Shown: positions 11,404-23,936, counted from the stretch's first letter. The stretch: DNA of 64,000 bases from Neopestalotiopsis rosae (GCA_023078685.1 JALGAS010000010.1:620001-684000); one strand, 5' to 3'. Numbers and translations: made by a program. The notes: generated from the sequence alone by a model not told the origin.

Positions 11404-14400
11404 TACCCCCTTAGATCCCCGATTTATCGTAAATTTGGCTACGCTTAATTTAAAGCCGCTAATTAGTAAAATATAGCTTTTTTAGGGTTTATTTATTTTA
11501 ATTATAATAAATAATTTCTAATTTTATCTATTATAAAAAATTCTATTATTTATTAATTAGCAAGCTTTTCGTTAATTTATCTGCTATTATTTTATTCGAC
11601 GCTTTATAAATAATTTTAATCTTTTTTTATTAGATTTTTTAACGCAGCTAATAATTATAAATATCTATATAACGGAGTTTTATTTTTAATAACGCAATTT
11701 CGGCGTTAATTAAATTAATCGTTTATTTATTATTATATTCGATAATAATAATATTATTATTTAAATATATCGATAATTCGTTTAATAATCGATTAATAAA
11801 TAATATTTTTTTAGCGGCTTATATTAGCGCAAATAATTTAGCTTTTATAATCGAAATAATAATTATATTTTATTTATTTAATCGCTAATTAATTAATCCT
11901 CCGAATAGCTTTATTATAAATACCTAAATATTTTTGCGGTCGATATTATTATCCGCAAATAATACGTCGCTAATAACTATTAAATTTAAAAATCCTTTTA
12001 TTTTAAATAAAAATTCCTTAATATTAATTAAATAAATTAGAGCTTAATTAATAGCATTTTAATGCGCTTAATTTAAATTATTAAGGAACCGAGCTAATTT
12101 AGCGGTTATAAAAGCGATATTTAATTTTATAAAAACCGTAGCGAATAGCAATAATCCGATTTTTTTTTAATATTTTTATATCTCGTGCGGAAGCGTTATA
12201 ATTAATCGATATAATAATTTTTTAAAATTTATCGGCGTTAAATAAACCTTTTTTTTATTTATAAATTTAGCGATTTTCTTAAAATAAGCCTTTTAAAAAA
12301 GCTAAATCGTCCGAAATTTGCGATTTCTAATTATTTTTATTCCGAAAAACTATTATATAAGCTCGCTATTATTAATTTTATATTTTTTTTTAAATATTAA
12401 ATTAATTAATTAATAGCCTTTATATTTTTATTTTTATACGCGATAATTATATCGTTAACGTAAAAAAAAACTAATATTTTTTTTTAATAAATATATAAAA
12501 TTTATATAATATTTGCGTATAGCTAATTTCGGCTAAAATTTTTATAAATTTTTTTTATTATAATAACGATAATATTTATAATTTATAAAATGCTTTATTT
12601 AATAATAATATAATATTTTTTTTTCGGTATTTATTAGGTATTTTTATAAATATATTTTAATTAATAAAAGCGTATATAAACGCATTTATTACGTCGTATT
12701 AAATTAATTTAAAATCGAATCTCGCTACGATCGCGATTAATATACGGAACGATTTTTTAGCTAATATTACCGCGTAAATTTCCTAATTCTAAGATTTCGC
12801 TTATTAATTACCGCAAATAACGAATTTTGCTTTATATTTTTAAAATTTTCCGTATTTATCGAATTTATATACGTATATTTATATATAATTAAAAATTTAT
12901 TTGCTTTTTATTCGTAAATTCTTCCTATTAATTTTAATTTACGATTATATATTTTTATAATTTTATAAATAATTAGCTTTTGCTTAAAAGAATAATTTGC
13001 TAAATAAATAATAATATAATTTATAATATTATTTAAAGAAAGCGGGAATTTCTGCTTTATAAATTTTTACCTTTTAACGAAAAAAGCGTTTTAGCTTCGC
13101 TTTATCGTTTTAATTATTATTTTATTTTATTTTAAAAATAGCTTTATAATTAGCTAAAAAAGCTATTTATTATAAAATTATTTTAGGTCCTTTTTTTAAT
13201 AGCGCTTTATCTTTAATTATAATCGCTTTTATATTATATATTAATAAGGCTAATAAAAATATTTATAATAAAATTTAAAAAGCAAATTTCGCGATAATAA
13301 AAGGGTATAATTTATCCTTTTTATTTAGCGTTATTTCCTCGCTTTTTTAAATATTATTTTTATTTTAATTATTTTAATTTTCGCCTAATAAAATATTTTT
13401 TATAGCGGTATTTTTATTTTTTAGCTTTTATAAATTCTCGTTATCGGATATTAAATAATTTATTACGAAATCGGCGATAAATTAAATATTAATATTTAGA
13501 AATTCGTCCTTAAATATATCCTATTTTCCGTCGCATAATTCTTTTTCGTTTATAATTATATTTTTTATATTAATTATTTTATTTTAATTAGGAATCTAAA
13601 TTTTATAAATATTAAACGCTTTATATTTAATAAAATATTTTATTTAAACCTTAAATGCTAATCGTTATAAGCGGTTAAATTTTTATTATACCGTTAGCGT
13701 TATTGCGTATGTTTTATATTTAAACGATTTAAAATAAATTTAATTAAATTTATAATTTAGGTTTAAAACTCCTTTCGCTTTCGTAATTGCTTTATAAAAT
13801 CTAATATATAATATTCGCTATCGGGAATTATAATTTAGCGTGCAATTATATAAATATATTATTATTTTACCGATTTTAGGCTAAAATTAATAAGGGAATT
13901 TTGCGCTAATACGCATTATTCGTTCCTTTTTTTTAATTATACCCTTTAAGCGTTTAATAGCTTTATTTTAGGCTTATATATATAATGCTAAAAGCTCGAA
14001 TTTAATATATTTATTTTTAAAATATTTTCCGATTATTTATTTAATTTTTATAATTTCGTTATCGCATTTAATAATTTTAATTTTAATATAATATTAGGTT
14101 TTTATTATATTTAAAAATAACCGAAAAATATTAATTAATATAATAATAATCCGTTCGGTAAAATAATAATCCTATATATATCTAATTTGCCGATATATAA
14201 TTAGCATTTAAAAAATATAATCGTCGATTTTTTTAATATAATTATAAAAATTTATAGCTAATTATTCGCCGTAATCCTCGTTAATTACCCGCGGTATTCG
14301 CCGTAATTAGCGTATAATTTTTGCTAAAACGCAGGCTTCGCACTTTATTATAATTAATTTTTTAATTTTTACCTTTTAAAATAAATAAATAAAATATTCA

Positions 14401-16194
14401 AAAGCTACCGGGCCTAAATATCCTATTTTATAATGTTATTATATAGCCTTATTAATTAATAGCGGTTTTTTTATTTATATTATATATTTTTTTTATAAAT
14501 AACGAATAATATTAAAAATAATTCGTAAAATCGGTATTTAAAAATATATTATCCGTATTAATTTTAAAATATATTAATTAATAACCTATTTTTTCGCCGT
14601 AATATTATAAAATCGTTTTTATTATCCTAATAATATCCTCGGCCTTGCAATTAACGGAATAATATTAATATAATTAGCAATTTAGGATAATAGGCTATAT
14701 CGTTTAATAATAATATTTTAAATCCGAATTATACGGTTATCGTGCCGTATTTATAAATAAATAGCTTTCGGTCGCCGGATTAAACGAAATCCTAATTAAG
14801 AGCTTGCTTATAATTTATAAGCTTAATTTCCGCGTTAATAATTAAAATCGTTATCGCTAAATTTAAAATAATTAAATAATATAAAAAATAATTTTTTATA
14901 AACGCGGTAAAGCTGCTTTATACGTTTGCTATTAATCGTCCGTTTTATTAATTTATATTAATCGAAAGCGATTCTTTTTTAATTATTCGCGGTATATTAA
15001 TTTTGCTATTTTTTATCCTTTTTAAGCCACGGACCTATCTTTATAAATTAATATTTTTATCGAAAGCCTTATTTACGCGAATAATAATATTTTTATAAGG
15101 GACGAAGCTAAAAAGTGCTTTTTCGGGGAATATATAAAAGCATTTTTCTAAGGCGTAAAAAAGGTTATAAGCTAAATATTTATTATTTTTTTGCTTTTTT
15201 TGCGTAATTTTTCTACCCCTTCTTTTATATAAATTTGCCGCATTTAATCGAAAAAATATATTATTTTTAATAAAGCGAATTTCCTCGTTTTAATTCCCGT
15301 CCTAGGGCTAATTATTAGCCTTTTTAGCGTATATTACAAAAGCTCCTTTTTTAACCTTTATTTTTATAAACTATTAAATAATTATATTTTTACGGAAATC
15401 GTTGCCTATTTCCTAATATTTTAAGCTTTTATCGGAAATATTTTATTTTTTATAAATTTAATAAAAAGCTATTTATTATAATATAATTAAAATAATTATA
15501 TTTAAAAAATTTATAAATTATACCGAATTATCTTATATTTTAACGATTTATTTCGCTTAGGCCTTTACTATTATTATTTCTTATTTATTAACCTAATTAG
15601 CGGCTTTTTTTAAAATTTTTAAAGCTTTAATAGCTTTTTTATATTATTTTTTAGCTTTTCTTTTTTCGTTTATAGCTATTATACCGTAACGGGCCTTTAG
15701 GTTTTTATATTAATCGTATAATTACTCGTATAAAATGCAATATATAGAAAAAAAGATTAGAAATATTATTATTATAATTTATCGCTTAAATTCTTTAATC
15801 GCAATATATTGCTTAAAATATATTATTTTTCGGTTTCGGTAATAATTATAATTAAGGTTAAATATTTTTTATTTTTTTTCCGTAAAATCTATAATCGTTT
15901 ATTTTTTATCTTCTTTTTTTTAAATGCTTAAATTATTATTTAGCTTAGCCGCTTTTTAAAATATAGCCGTAGTTTTCGTATATTTAATTTTTTTAATATC
16001 CGGTTCGATAAGGCTTTTAATTAGGGTAATTTTATTTTTAATATAGTTTTTAAATCTAATTATATTAACTTAAACCTAGAACGCGTTCTCCTAATCGTTC
16101 TAATCGTTTATTAATTTAAGGGATGCCGTTAGGCCGATACCGGATTCCTTTATTATCGTTATTTTCGTAGCTTTAATAAAGGTAATAAAACTTT

Positions 16195-16432
16195 TAATTA
16201 TTAAATAAAAAATAGCTTTCCTATTAGAATTTAAATTAATCTAATATTAGGTATTAATTATAATATTATATTAATTTATGCTGCGCGCCTTTAGATTTAA
16301 CGAAATACACGCTTATTTAGGTGGCCCCGGCTAATCCCCGGGAGTCCCTATATATCTATCTAAATATTATAATATTAATTAGTGTGCTTAAGCACACCCT
16401 AGTATATGGGTTTTATGATCCACCATCTGACA
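16195..16432 (-). repeat. Right LTR (element 5' LTR)
   Basis: It is less mutated at its outer end (CA and TG are still present from about 16380), so RIP fades toward the flank. It holds a perfect 16-bp palindrome, GTGTGCTTAAGCACAC, at 16382-16397. It ends in CTGACA on the plus strand, giving a TGTCAG start for the element. Confidence 0.88.
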
Positions 16433-17941
16433 CTTATTTAGTGCCTTTGGTAATAAGGGACTATTGTGGGCAAGCTATTGCAGAAAGCTAGACAAAAGAT
16501 TCTCTAGTGTCTGTTCGGCCTGACGTTTGAAATTGCAGTAGACGTAGATCACCGCAGTGGTAGGATCGGCAGAAAAGCGACTTTCAAGGTTGTCGATGAC
16601 GATGGATGAGAGGATTGTCTTGCCAGCCCCAGGTATGCCGGGACAAAATAGTTTTTATTTAGGCTCTTCCACCCACTTTCGGTATATTTCGCAGTCGAGG
16701 AGCCACTGCCTTATGCTAATCTGTCGTCTTCGCAGATAGTCGGAATGCTGCGCGCCGAAATCGATGGGGGTGAGCCACTTCAATACTTTAAAATCCTCTT
16801 CTCTTTCAAAAATAAGTCTAATCTGTATAACTTGAGATTTCGTTTAAGAAAGACTATCGGAAACTGTGTCCTAACATTAAATTTTATTCACACCACGTAG
16901 AAGCTCTTGAAGTTACTAGCCTTCAGATAATATATCTTGCACCGTTTGCTATTCATTAACATCCTGCGGCTGGACGTGGCTCAGAAGCTCCTTCGCAAAT
17001 ACTGCTGCAATAGCAGCAGCATGTTCCTGCCGCGCCTTGTTTTTATATAAATCGGCGTAGTCACAGATCCCCCGAATGACAATGCACGGGAAATTGTCCA
17101 TCAGTCCCGCAGCCTCCATCTCGACACAAAAAACCTTCTTGTCCATATTTCTCGACAGTTGATCCCTAACGCTAGCATCTTTAACCACCTGGTTCCCCGA
17201 TGCGATCAGCCCGTAATACACGCGCATATCCCGTAGCTTCCTTTTAACTATCTGGGTTTTATCGCAGTGCCGGTAGTCCTCTTTAGCGTCGTCCTCCGAT
17301 GCATCCTCGTCTTCCTCAAAAGCATCTAAACGCTGCTTCTCCACATAGCCATAGCTTGCCTTAAACAGGATGTCTTATAGAGAATTCGATCGTAGGTACT
17401 TCGACACTAATCGTGGCCAATCTTCCTTCATCTTATAAAAATAATCTGGAATCCTAGTGCCGTTCATTTCGGTGTCTGACTCCAGTGTCGTCAATGCAGA
17501 CAAAAGCAGACTTAGTGGATTATTAAGCGCGCCTATTCTCCGAAATACCCCGCTTTGCTCGGCCTTTCCCATATCCTATTGCACGACGCCAGGGTACTAA
17601 TCGATAGGCACACTGACAACTACATCTCCGAGCCGTGCTTTAGTTGGGATACCTCCGCCGATACCGACCATCAGCCCAAATCGGACGGCCGGAAAGGCGC
17701 CAACCATGTGGGTTGCGACGGTCGCAGCTGAACTATTGCCGATCTTACCCTTCGGCAAACAGGCAATCACGATATTATGGCCAAAAATTAAGCCGAGAAT
17801 ATAGGAATTTAGGTCGCTGGTTAGTTTGGATAGGTTCGGATATCGCTCTTCGAGCATTGCAATTGCGGCTGTCTGCTCCTTCGGCAGGGCGCAGACCCAT
17901 CCGACTATATAGGCATCGTGCCTGCGCGGCGGCGCCGCCAT
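16433..17941 (-). pseudogene. PNP-NACHT (NLR-like) receptor gene, truncated by the copia insertion
   Basis: From the Met at 17941 the frames read as a nucleoside-phosphorylase-like N-terminal domain: YIVGWVCALPKEQTAAIAML, then GIGGGIP, LGDVVVSVPID and, near 17000-17100, FCVEMEAAGLMDNFPCIVIRGICDYAD. After an interval the minus strand at about 16510-16650 reads [20 protein letters not shown] and [11 protein letters not shown], a NACHT domain with intact P-loop. This is the standard order of fungal PNP-NACHT-ankyrin receptors. Stops interrupt it, including TAG codons near 17580-17600 where Gln and Trp are expected, consistent with mild RIP. The NACHT frame runs out at the LTR (16432) and I could not find the rest beyond 11160. 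Repeats such as ankyrin or TPR are therefore lost. Confidence 0.83.
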
Positions 17942-18641
17942 TGCGGGCGTGTCGGTGATAGTGCTCTAGGAGATCGTTGATGACTATGGATCCAATTTCA
18001 AGTTCGGTGCCATGACTACCTAAGCTGTCAGGTCTCGAATAGAGGGCATTTCCAGGCAGCCTCCTGGGCTGACCCCGCGGCGCTTAATGCTTGATGCGGC
18101 CATGGCGCTGATTGGCCAGCAGCGTGCATGACGATAACGTGCGGAGTCTCGTCCCCGAATGTACACCATCACAATGCCGTACGATTTGTATCCTGTTTCG
18201 TAAAATAGCATGCGTGGAAATGAGGTTCTGATGAACAAGCTCAATCGCGCAGGTGTAGCATTTCGTCTTACGAGCACTAGCTGGCATACACTGGCTAGCG
18301 AGCGCAAGCGGTGGATGGATTGAACGGTCACGGCCTGCCACCTAGGTAGTCACGTGGCTACATGTAAGAAAAAACGGCGTTTAACAACAGCCATGTTTGC
18401 CATGGCCATTTCGCACGCCGCAAAATACCTAGGTTACCTACCTAGGTATGCTGCCCTGTCCTTAGAAGAGAAGAGGCGGCGCCAGGTTAAAAGGGGCCCT
18501 GCCCCGCGCCCCAAAACCCAAAATGACCTAGATTAGGTGCTTACATAGGAACATATTGTTACCTGGTCACAGACAAGTGGAGAATAATCCAATATCATTA
18601 ATATACCACATTCGTTCAATGGCAACAGTTCTTGAACATGT

Positions 18642-18686
18642 AACCTACCTACCTACATATGTACCTAGGTACCTGGTAGGTAGGTT
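18642..18686. repeat. 12-bp inverted repeat with ACCTAGGT spacer
   Basis: AACCTACCTACC at 18642-18653 is the exact reverse complement of 18675-18686. The 21-nt spacer contains GTACCTAGGTAC, itself a palindrome. A related TACCTAGG/CCTAGGTA cluster sits at about 18424-18450. This is likely a remnant of a small inverted-repeat element or a simple palindromic repeat family. Confidence 0.7.
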
Positions 18687-18757
18687 GTGACATTCTAATC
18701 TGTAGCTCGCCCACCGCGCTAGTGATGGGGTAGCTTTCCGTCCTTAACGCTTCGCAT
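18686..18757 (+). repeat. ~73-bp direct repeat, copy B
   Basis: Partner of 10537-10609. It begins TGTGACAT and ends CGCAT like the other copy. It directly abuts the inverted repeat at 18642-18686. Confidence 0.75.
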
Positions 18758-19790
18758 CTCCAGGGATGATACTGACATTCGAGCGTTGTAAAATAGTTTT
18801 TAATACATTTGCTAGAAGCAAGCGAGCACCGTTACCCACTAATCAGATTTGAGAGCGTACTCTGTCGTATCAATAGCGAATTGAACTTTGATATAAGTCA
18901 TGTGGAAAGGAATCCTAAACATAGGTAGTTACTCTGTGAATATGAAGCGCTAATATCGAGGGGATTCCCCGGAAGCCCCGCACATCCACGGTAATACGTC
19001 AATCTTCACATTATCATTTGAATTTCCCTTGGCTCTAATACTTTACGTTTTCGAATCGATTGCTCTGGAGCTCATGTCTTTTCAGCCCACGAGTACTGCG
19101 AAAAGAATCGTCCAGCATTTACCTCTTGCCGCGGACGTCGGAATGATACACAGAGGATGCTCGTCCAGCGGTGCGGGTACTGATCGGTTTTGATAGGCAC
19201 TGCTACACTTCAGTCAAGGTGCCAAAGGATCGCCGCCTGCCGTGGATTCAACCACATTTCTGAAACTCGTGCGGGCTCACAGTTACTTGCAGAGGGGCTT
19301 AAGAACAAATGGATCGTCATTCAGAAGAAAAAAGTAGCACTTATGAGAACTGTAGCGGTGTCATTATTATTTACTTGGGGTAAGGGGGTCTGTGGGAGAA
19401 AATTTGATACAGGGGGCTTCGCCCGGCCACGCCCATGATTATTAGGCAATCTACGAAGTACTCTCGTGCACCTGCAGCTACGTCGGAATGCCTTGCGATC
19501 TGCCTGTTAGGCTACTTCCTACTGGCCAGACAAAGAGGCTGTGTTATTTCAAATCATGAAAAAGAAATTTCACAGAGCGATCAGCATATCGAGCAGGAAA
19601 ACCAGCCAAGTAGAGCAGTCTTTTCAATTGTTTATGTTCAGTGTACCTTTGTGCTCTTCGATCACATACCAGAGACCTACGAGCACTAGACCTTGCGTTC
19701 GTTGGAAGCTGTTCAACAATGCGCATGTTTTCTTTTTGAGTCGCACACTGATCCTTTCGCTCGGGCTTGTTGATACGTGTTGAGTCAACA

Positions 19791-22306
19791 ATGTCATCAA
19801 TTTATGAAACGGTAAAGATCAAAGAAGGCCAGATCAGGCTTCTACAGATCATTTCGACTGCGCCTCATATCGAATGCAACCTCAAGGCAGCTGATTTGGA
19901 CGATGAGATAACGTTCGATGCCTTATCCTATGTCTGGGGAGATCCGTCTATCACCACGGACATATTAGTAAACGGAAAACGAGTGTCCATAACCAAAAAC
20001 CTGTCAACTGCGCTGGAATATGCCAGGGAACATTTACACCGAAGGAATCCGGACCTATGGATCTGGGCTGACGCCATATGCATAAATCAGACCGACATTC
20101 CCGAGAAGAATCAACAGGTCCCCTTGATGAGGAATATATACGCACAGGCCGGCACCGTTTTCTGCTGGCTGGGTCCACCGCAAAAAGACATATTTGATGC
20201 AATGGATTGGATTGAGACGGTGGCTCGCGAGTGCAAAATGAGAGAACCCAGTGATGAGGAGATGAGCACGATCGAAAAGTTCGAGAACGCGAGCGACATC
20301 ATCGCATCAAGCATGAGAGCCCTGGTGTGTGCATCCGAGATTTGCGGCGAGAAGATCAATATCACCGAAGATATTCCACTGTCTATCCTTCAGGAGCTTT
20401 ATGGAAGTGTTTCAACAGATCGACTGATGGATGCTATTGAAATTGCAAAAAGGCTCATCAATCACCTAATGCAGACCTTGAGCTCTATGTCACCAATCAC
20501 TGGAGGGTTTTTGAACATTGCTTCGATGAAGTCCCTGATCTCTCCACTGCGGAAAGTTTCCCAGGATCTGGAAAAGCTAAGACTTGGCTTCAAAAACTGC
20601 AATAGGGGCAATCTTGCCATAGGCAGAGGCCTTGACAATCCGGAGCTCGAGGGGACAGCCCAAAAACGAGCGGCCATTGGAAGAGGTTTCAAAACCATGG
20701 GCGAGCTCTTGCTCACCGCAACATCCAAGCTCGATCTGAAGTTGGAAGACTTGGAGGCTCTGGTGCAGAAGACTGAGCGTCAATACTTGGTTGATTGGTG
20801 CCAGAACTATCCTGGCCTATTCAGCAAGGGCGGCCCAAATGACACCCTGGAACAGTCAGGGTGGCATAAAATCTCTCGTCTGTTGACCTCCCCGTATTGG
20901 CGCCGAGTATGGATCTTTCAAGAGGTTGTTCTATCACGAAGACCCTTGTTCGCTTGCGGTAGCTATTCGATGACCATGGAGTCTTTATATGTATTAAACA
21001 ATTGGCTAGGAAGTCTCGGAAAACCGACGACAAGGAAGCCAGATTTTATCCCAGACCTCGATTGGATACTTGTCAGAAGGCTTTTCACACACTGGTTCAT
21101 TGCCTTATCCCATATACTTTGTGCTCGTGGCACCAGGAATCCGCATGCATATTCCAAAGTGGAATTGGATTGGTCCGTTTCTGGAGGACTCCGTGCTACT
21201 GATACACGGGACCATATCTACGGCTTATTGGGTCTGAGTCACCTGAAAATCACACCAGACTACAGTCAGGATAATTCAGTCACAGATACGTGCGTCAAAT
21301 TCTTTGTTGAGTACCTCAGAGCATACCGAGTCGATTCTTGGAGGGATGTGTTTACTATGGGCGAGTTGGCCCTAGTTCGTTGTGCCGGCATTGGGCATAA
21401 TTGGTCATCATCTTCCGGACTACCATCCTGGACACCAAACCTTGCCGGCATCAGCCAGACGAAGGAACCAGATTCTCCAGTTTGGGTTCGCAATTGGGAA
21501 GACTTTGAGTCTGAAATTTTCAAGAGCTCCTACTCGGCACAAATCAAGGGCTACAAAATGCGTGTGTCTGCGGTTATGCTAGACGTTGTCGAGAGAATTG
21601 GGCCACTACTGGAAGACTTTCTGAGCACTTCGTGGAATCATTCATCAAAGGCGATATCATGGACCCTGAATCTCGCCATGGATTATCCGCAGTACGTGTT
21701 GGGAGCCCACCCGCTGGTCGCAATATACTGCGCGCTTCACTACAAGAAATGGGCCACTGACATAAGATCCAACCATCGCAAACTATATGAGATCAATCGC
21801 GTTTCGTTGCAAGATGCCATGAAATTCATCAAATTTCTGAGATTTTATTGTTATAGGAGTCACATCGACGAGGTTATACATATCCATCTGCCGACATTGG
21901 TACGATGGGCATTATATCTGGACCCGCTTTTAGAAATGGAAGAGGTAGGGCCAACTACCAATTTGGTTTAAGCGATATGCAACAAAGCAAGCTGACAAGT
22001 ATCGAGAAGATAAACCATTCCTCAGCCCTTGAGGGTTATTACGATTTATTTCACTATTGCCAAGAACCAGGGCAGCGCCTCATGGTCACAAAAGGGGGTT
22101 TATTCGGAGTTTGCCCAAATCGGGTGTTTCAAGGAGATGTGGTGTGCATCCTCCATGGATCACGACAACCTTCTGTGATCAGGAAAAAAGGAGAAAATTT
22201 CGTGTTCGTCGGAACATGTCACATCCACGGACTGACAGAGACACATGCTATCCAGAGCTGGATGGATCGCAAAAAGAGTCGCATTGAGAATATTCAATTG
22301 CAGTGA
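19791..22306 (+). CDS. HET-domain (heterokaryon incompatibility) protein
   Basis: Exons 19791-21944 and 21992-22306 give about 822 residues. The HET domain starts near residue 45 with FDALSYVWGDP and continues through LWIWADAICINQ, NQQVPLMRNIYAQAGTVFCWLG and, after a long helical insertion of about 220 residues, WRRVWIFQEVVL. GGLRATDTRDHIYGLLGL is also typical. The second exon carries the usual C-terminal module (MVTKGGLFGVCPNRVFQGDVV, FVFVGTCHIHGL). The 47-nt intron is inferred from the need to change frame (GTAGGG donor, GCAAG acceptor) and could instead be a frameshift. HET proteins trigger cell death after non-self recognition. The NACHT pseudogene lies 1.9 kb away. Confidence 0.87.
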
Positions 22307-22745
22307 CTTCAAGACAGTACCTAGTACGCGGATTTGTTGGATTCATTACAAGTCGTTGCGTATCGTATATATCTCTACACTAGCCTGAGCTGGGGGTGCA
22401 GCTCCCACTTTGCACCTATAGCCTAGCGGGATATTGCGATACAAGTCAAGCGCCTTGCCTTTTTCAAGCAGCTCTTAACGGATCCTTGATCTAGCATCGT
22501 TCTCACCTGAGCCAATACGATAGGGAATAAGTGATCGTAAACGCAACGAAAGAAGATCGAGTTGATCCTATAGGGCTACAAAGGAGAGTGCTGAAGAGCT
22601 ATATACTATACCCAAGCAGGTGATCTGCGTTGGATAACACTACTTACTGTCACATAAACACTAAGTTGTTCCAGAATGAATAGTCTACATATGTTAGACT
22701 ATATGACACCACAACCAAAAGCTTCCGAAACCCAACATTCTCGTC
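22307..22745. other. Intergenic, with a diverged dispersed repeat
   Basis: About 22371-22436 resembles 28699-28775 and, in part, 29219-29270 (ATATCTCTA, ACTAG and a GGAGCT/GCAGCTC core). Otherwise nothing was recognised. Confidence 0.4.
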
Positions 22746-23936
22746 TTAGTCTGCCGTTTCTTCGTCATCGGGATCCAGGTCAACAAGAATCTCATTCTTC
22801 AGATGAGCACCCGACATATAGTCTACTGCACTGACAAACTCGATATAGCCGCAGTTCGGGCTTGAAATATGGTAACCCATAAGCTGTTGAACCTGAGGTG
22901 TCCAAGATAAGACCTCTTCTTTGGAATGAATAAGCAGTTGTATCTCCTTCCAGATGGTAGATATTAGTAACAACACCAAAAAATAATCTATAAAATTACG
23001 GCAAGTCTCTCAGGTGCGGAAAACATACCTCTTGTCTGTAGTACCCTCTTGTGAAGAACATACTATGGATTGTTCTCCTCTGATCGACTGTTCGATTCTC
23101 ACCCCCAGCGTGATATATGCTCCCTAAAAAGCAGAGAGCATCACCACGATTCATCGTCGCTACGTAGGCGTCCTCAAGCTGAGCCAATACAGTCAGCAAT
23201 TTATTCCTTGAGTTCTAGAGAGAAAACCAGAACGGTCAACGCACTTTTGGTGGCCTATCATCGCCCCAGAGATGGCTGCCTGGGATGATCTGCGTGGCTC
23301 CATTCTCCTCAGTGGAGTTGACCCCAGCGATCAAGAAACCTATGCAAACATCTGCATGAGGTTGATATCCAGTAGCGGTCTGGTCTTTGTGTTCTCCATG
23401 GAAATTTTTGTCATCGCGATGCAGTCGCTGCGCCTTGCCTCCGGGACCTATCTCCATGGAAAGACTGGTATCGAGGTGTGCCTTTGACGTATACGTGTAT
23501 TGCTTCTCGCCATACCAATTTGTGGTTGTCTTGTCGCAAAACTCAGAAACCAAACCCGTGACGAGCGGATTCACAAGGAAGAAGTCACGAGTTGTTGGGC
23601 TACGCGAGATCAGTGCATTACAGCGTCGAGTTTCCGGCGGGAAAATCTTGCCCTAACGAATTGTTAGCAAACGCCAATAAAGACAGGATTCAAATGGAAC
23701 AGTTTTATCCTTGAGCACATAGTCCTGGGAGGCTGGCTGGAGAATCGACTTACGAGCCATGGCTTGTCGTTTTCAATGTACGGTCGAGTTTCTTCGTTGA
23801 CTCGATCGATTTGTTCTTGTGTTGCAAAATTCTTGATGATGACAGCACCGTTCTTCTTGACACAGTCAACGAACTTCTGAAGGTGCTCAGAAGCGTCGAT
23901 GCGTAAATAATCTGGTGCTGGAGGGAACGTCATCAT
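22746..23936 (-). CDS. PhyH-family Fe(II)/2-oxoglutarate-dependent dioxygenase
   Basis: Exons 23754-23936, 23245-23652, 23029-23178 and 22746-22946 all begin and end in phase 0 and give 313 residues, normal for the fungal phytanoyl-CoA-dioxygenase-like family (the family of FtmOx1). The iron-binding set is visible: H139 and D141 in RLHRDDKNF, and H220 in SIYHAGGENRT, with R226 for 2-oxoglutarate. The motif ENGATQIIPGSHLW is typical. The start at 23936 (MMTFPPAPDY) is chosen over upstream non-conserved sequence. It oxidises a small molecule, usually in secondary metabolism; the substrate is unknown. It diverges from the P450 gene across an 867-nt shared upstream region. Confidence 0.9.

Larger units (their letters stand above)
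11166..16432 (-). mobile_element. RIP-inactivated Ty1/copia LTR retrotransposon
   Basis: A 5.27-kb AT-rich block with near-identical terminal repeats. It is almost free of CA and TG dinucleotides but keeps CG, the signature of RIP. On the minus strand the frame near 12453-12463 reads FFYVNDIIIA, a reverse-transcriptase YVDD box with one G-to-A change. The end next to the right LTR (about 16080-16165) reads ESGIGLTASLK followed by repeated stops where Trp and Gln codons would be, as expected for a gag start. Gag therefore lies at the right and RT at the left, which gives minus-strand orientation. All frames are full of stops. The minus-strand left end begins TGTCAG. Target-site duplication is unclear (CTAAT against CTTAT). 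The left boundary is uncertain by about 5 nt. Confidence 0.9.
17942..19790. other. Intergenic region with repeat remnants
   Basis: Holds ACCTAGGT-type motifs (18420-18690), a 12-bp inverted repeat and copy B of the 73-bp repeat. ORFs here are short and unrecognised. The last 300 nt are the promoter side of the HET gene. Confidence 0.5.

Noticed and set aside
11166..16432. Possibility that the AT-rich block is a centromere or mitochondrial insertion
   Set aside because: Paired LTRs, the RT YVDD relic and selective loss of CA/TG identify a RIPed LTR element.
18354..18536. 60-codon basic ORF near the CCTAGG repeats
   Set aside because: It is built largely from repeat sequence and has no conserved features.
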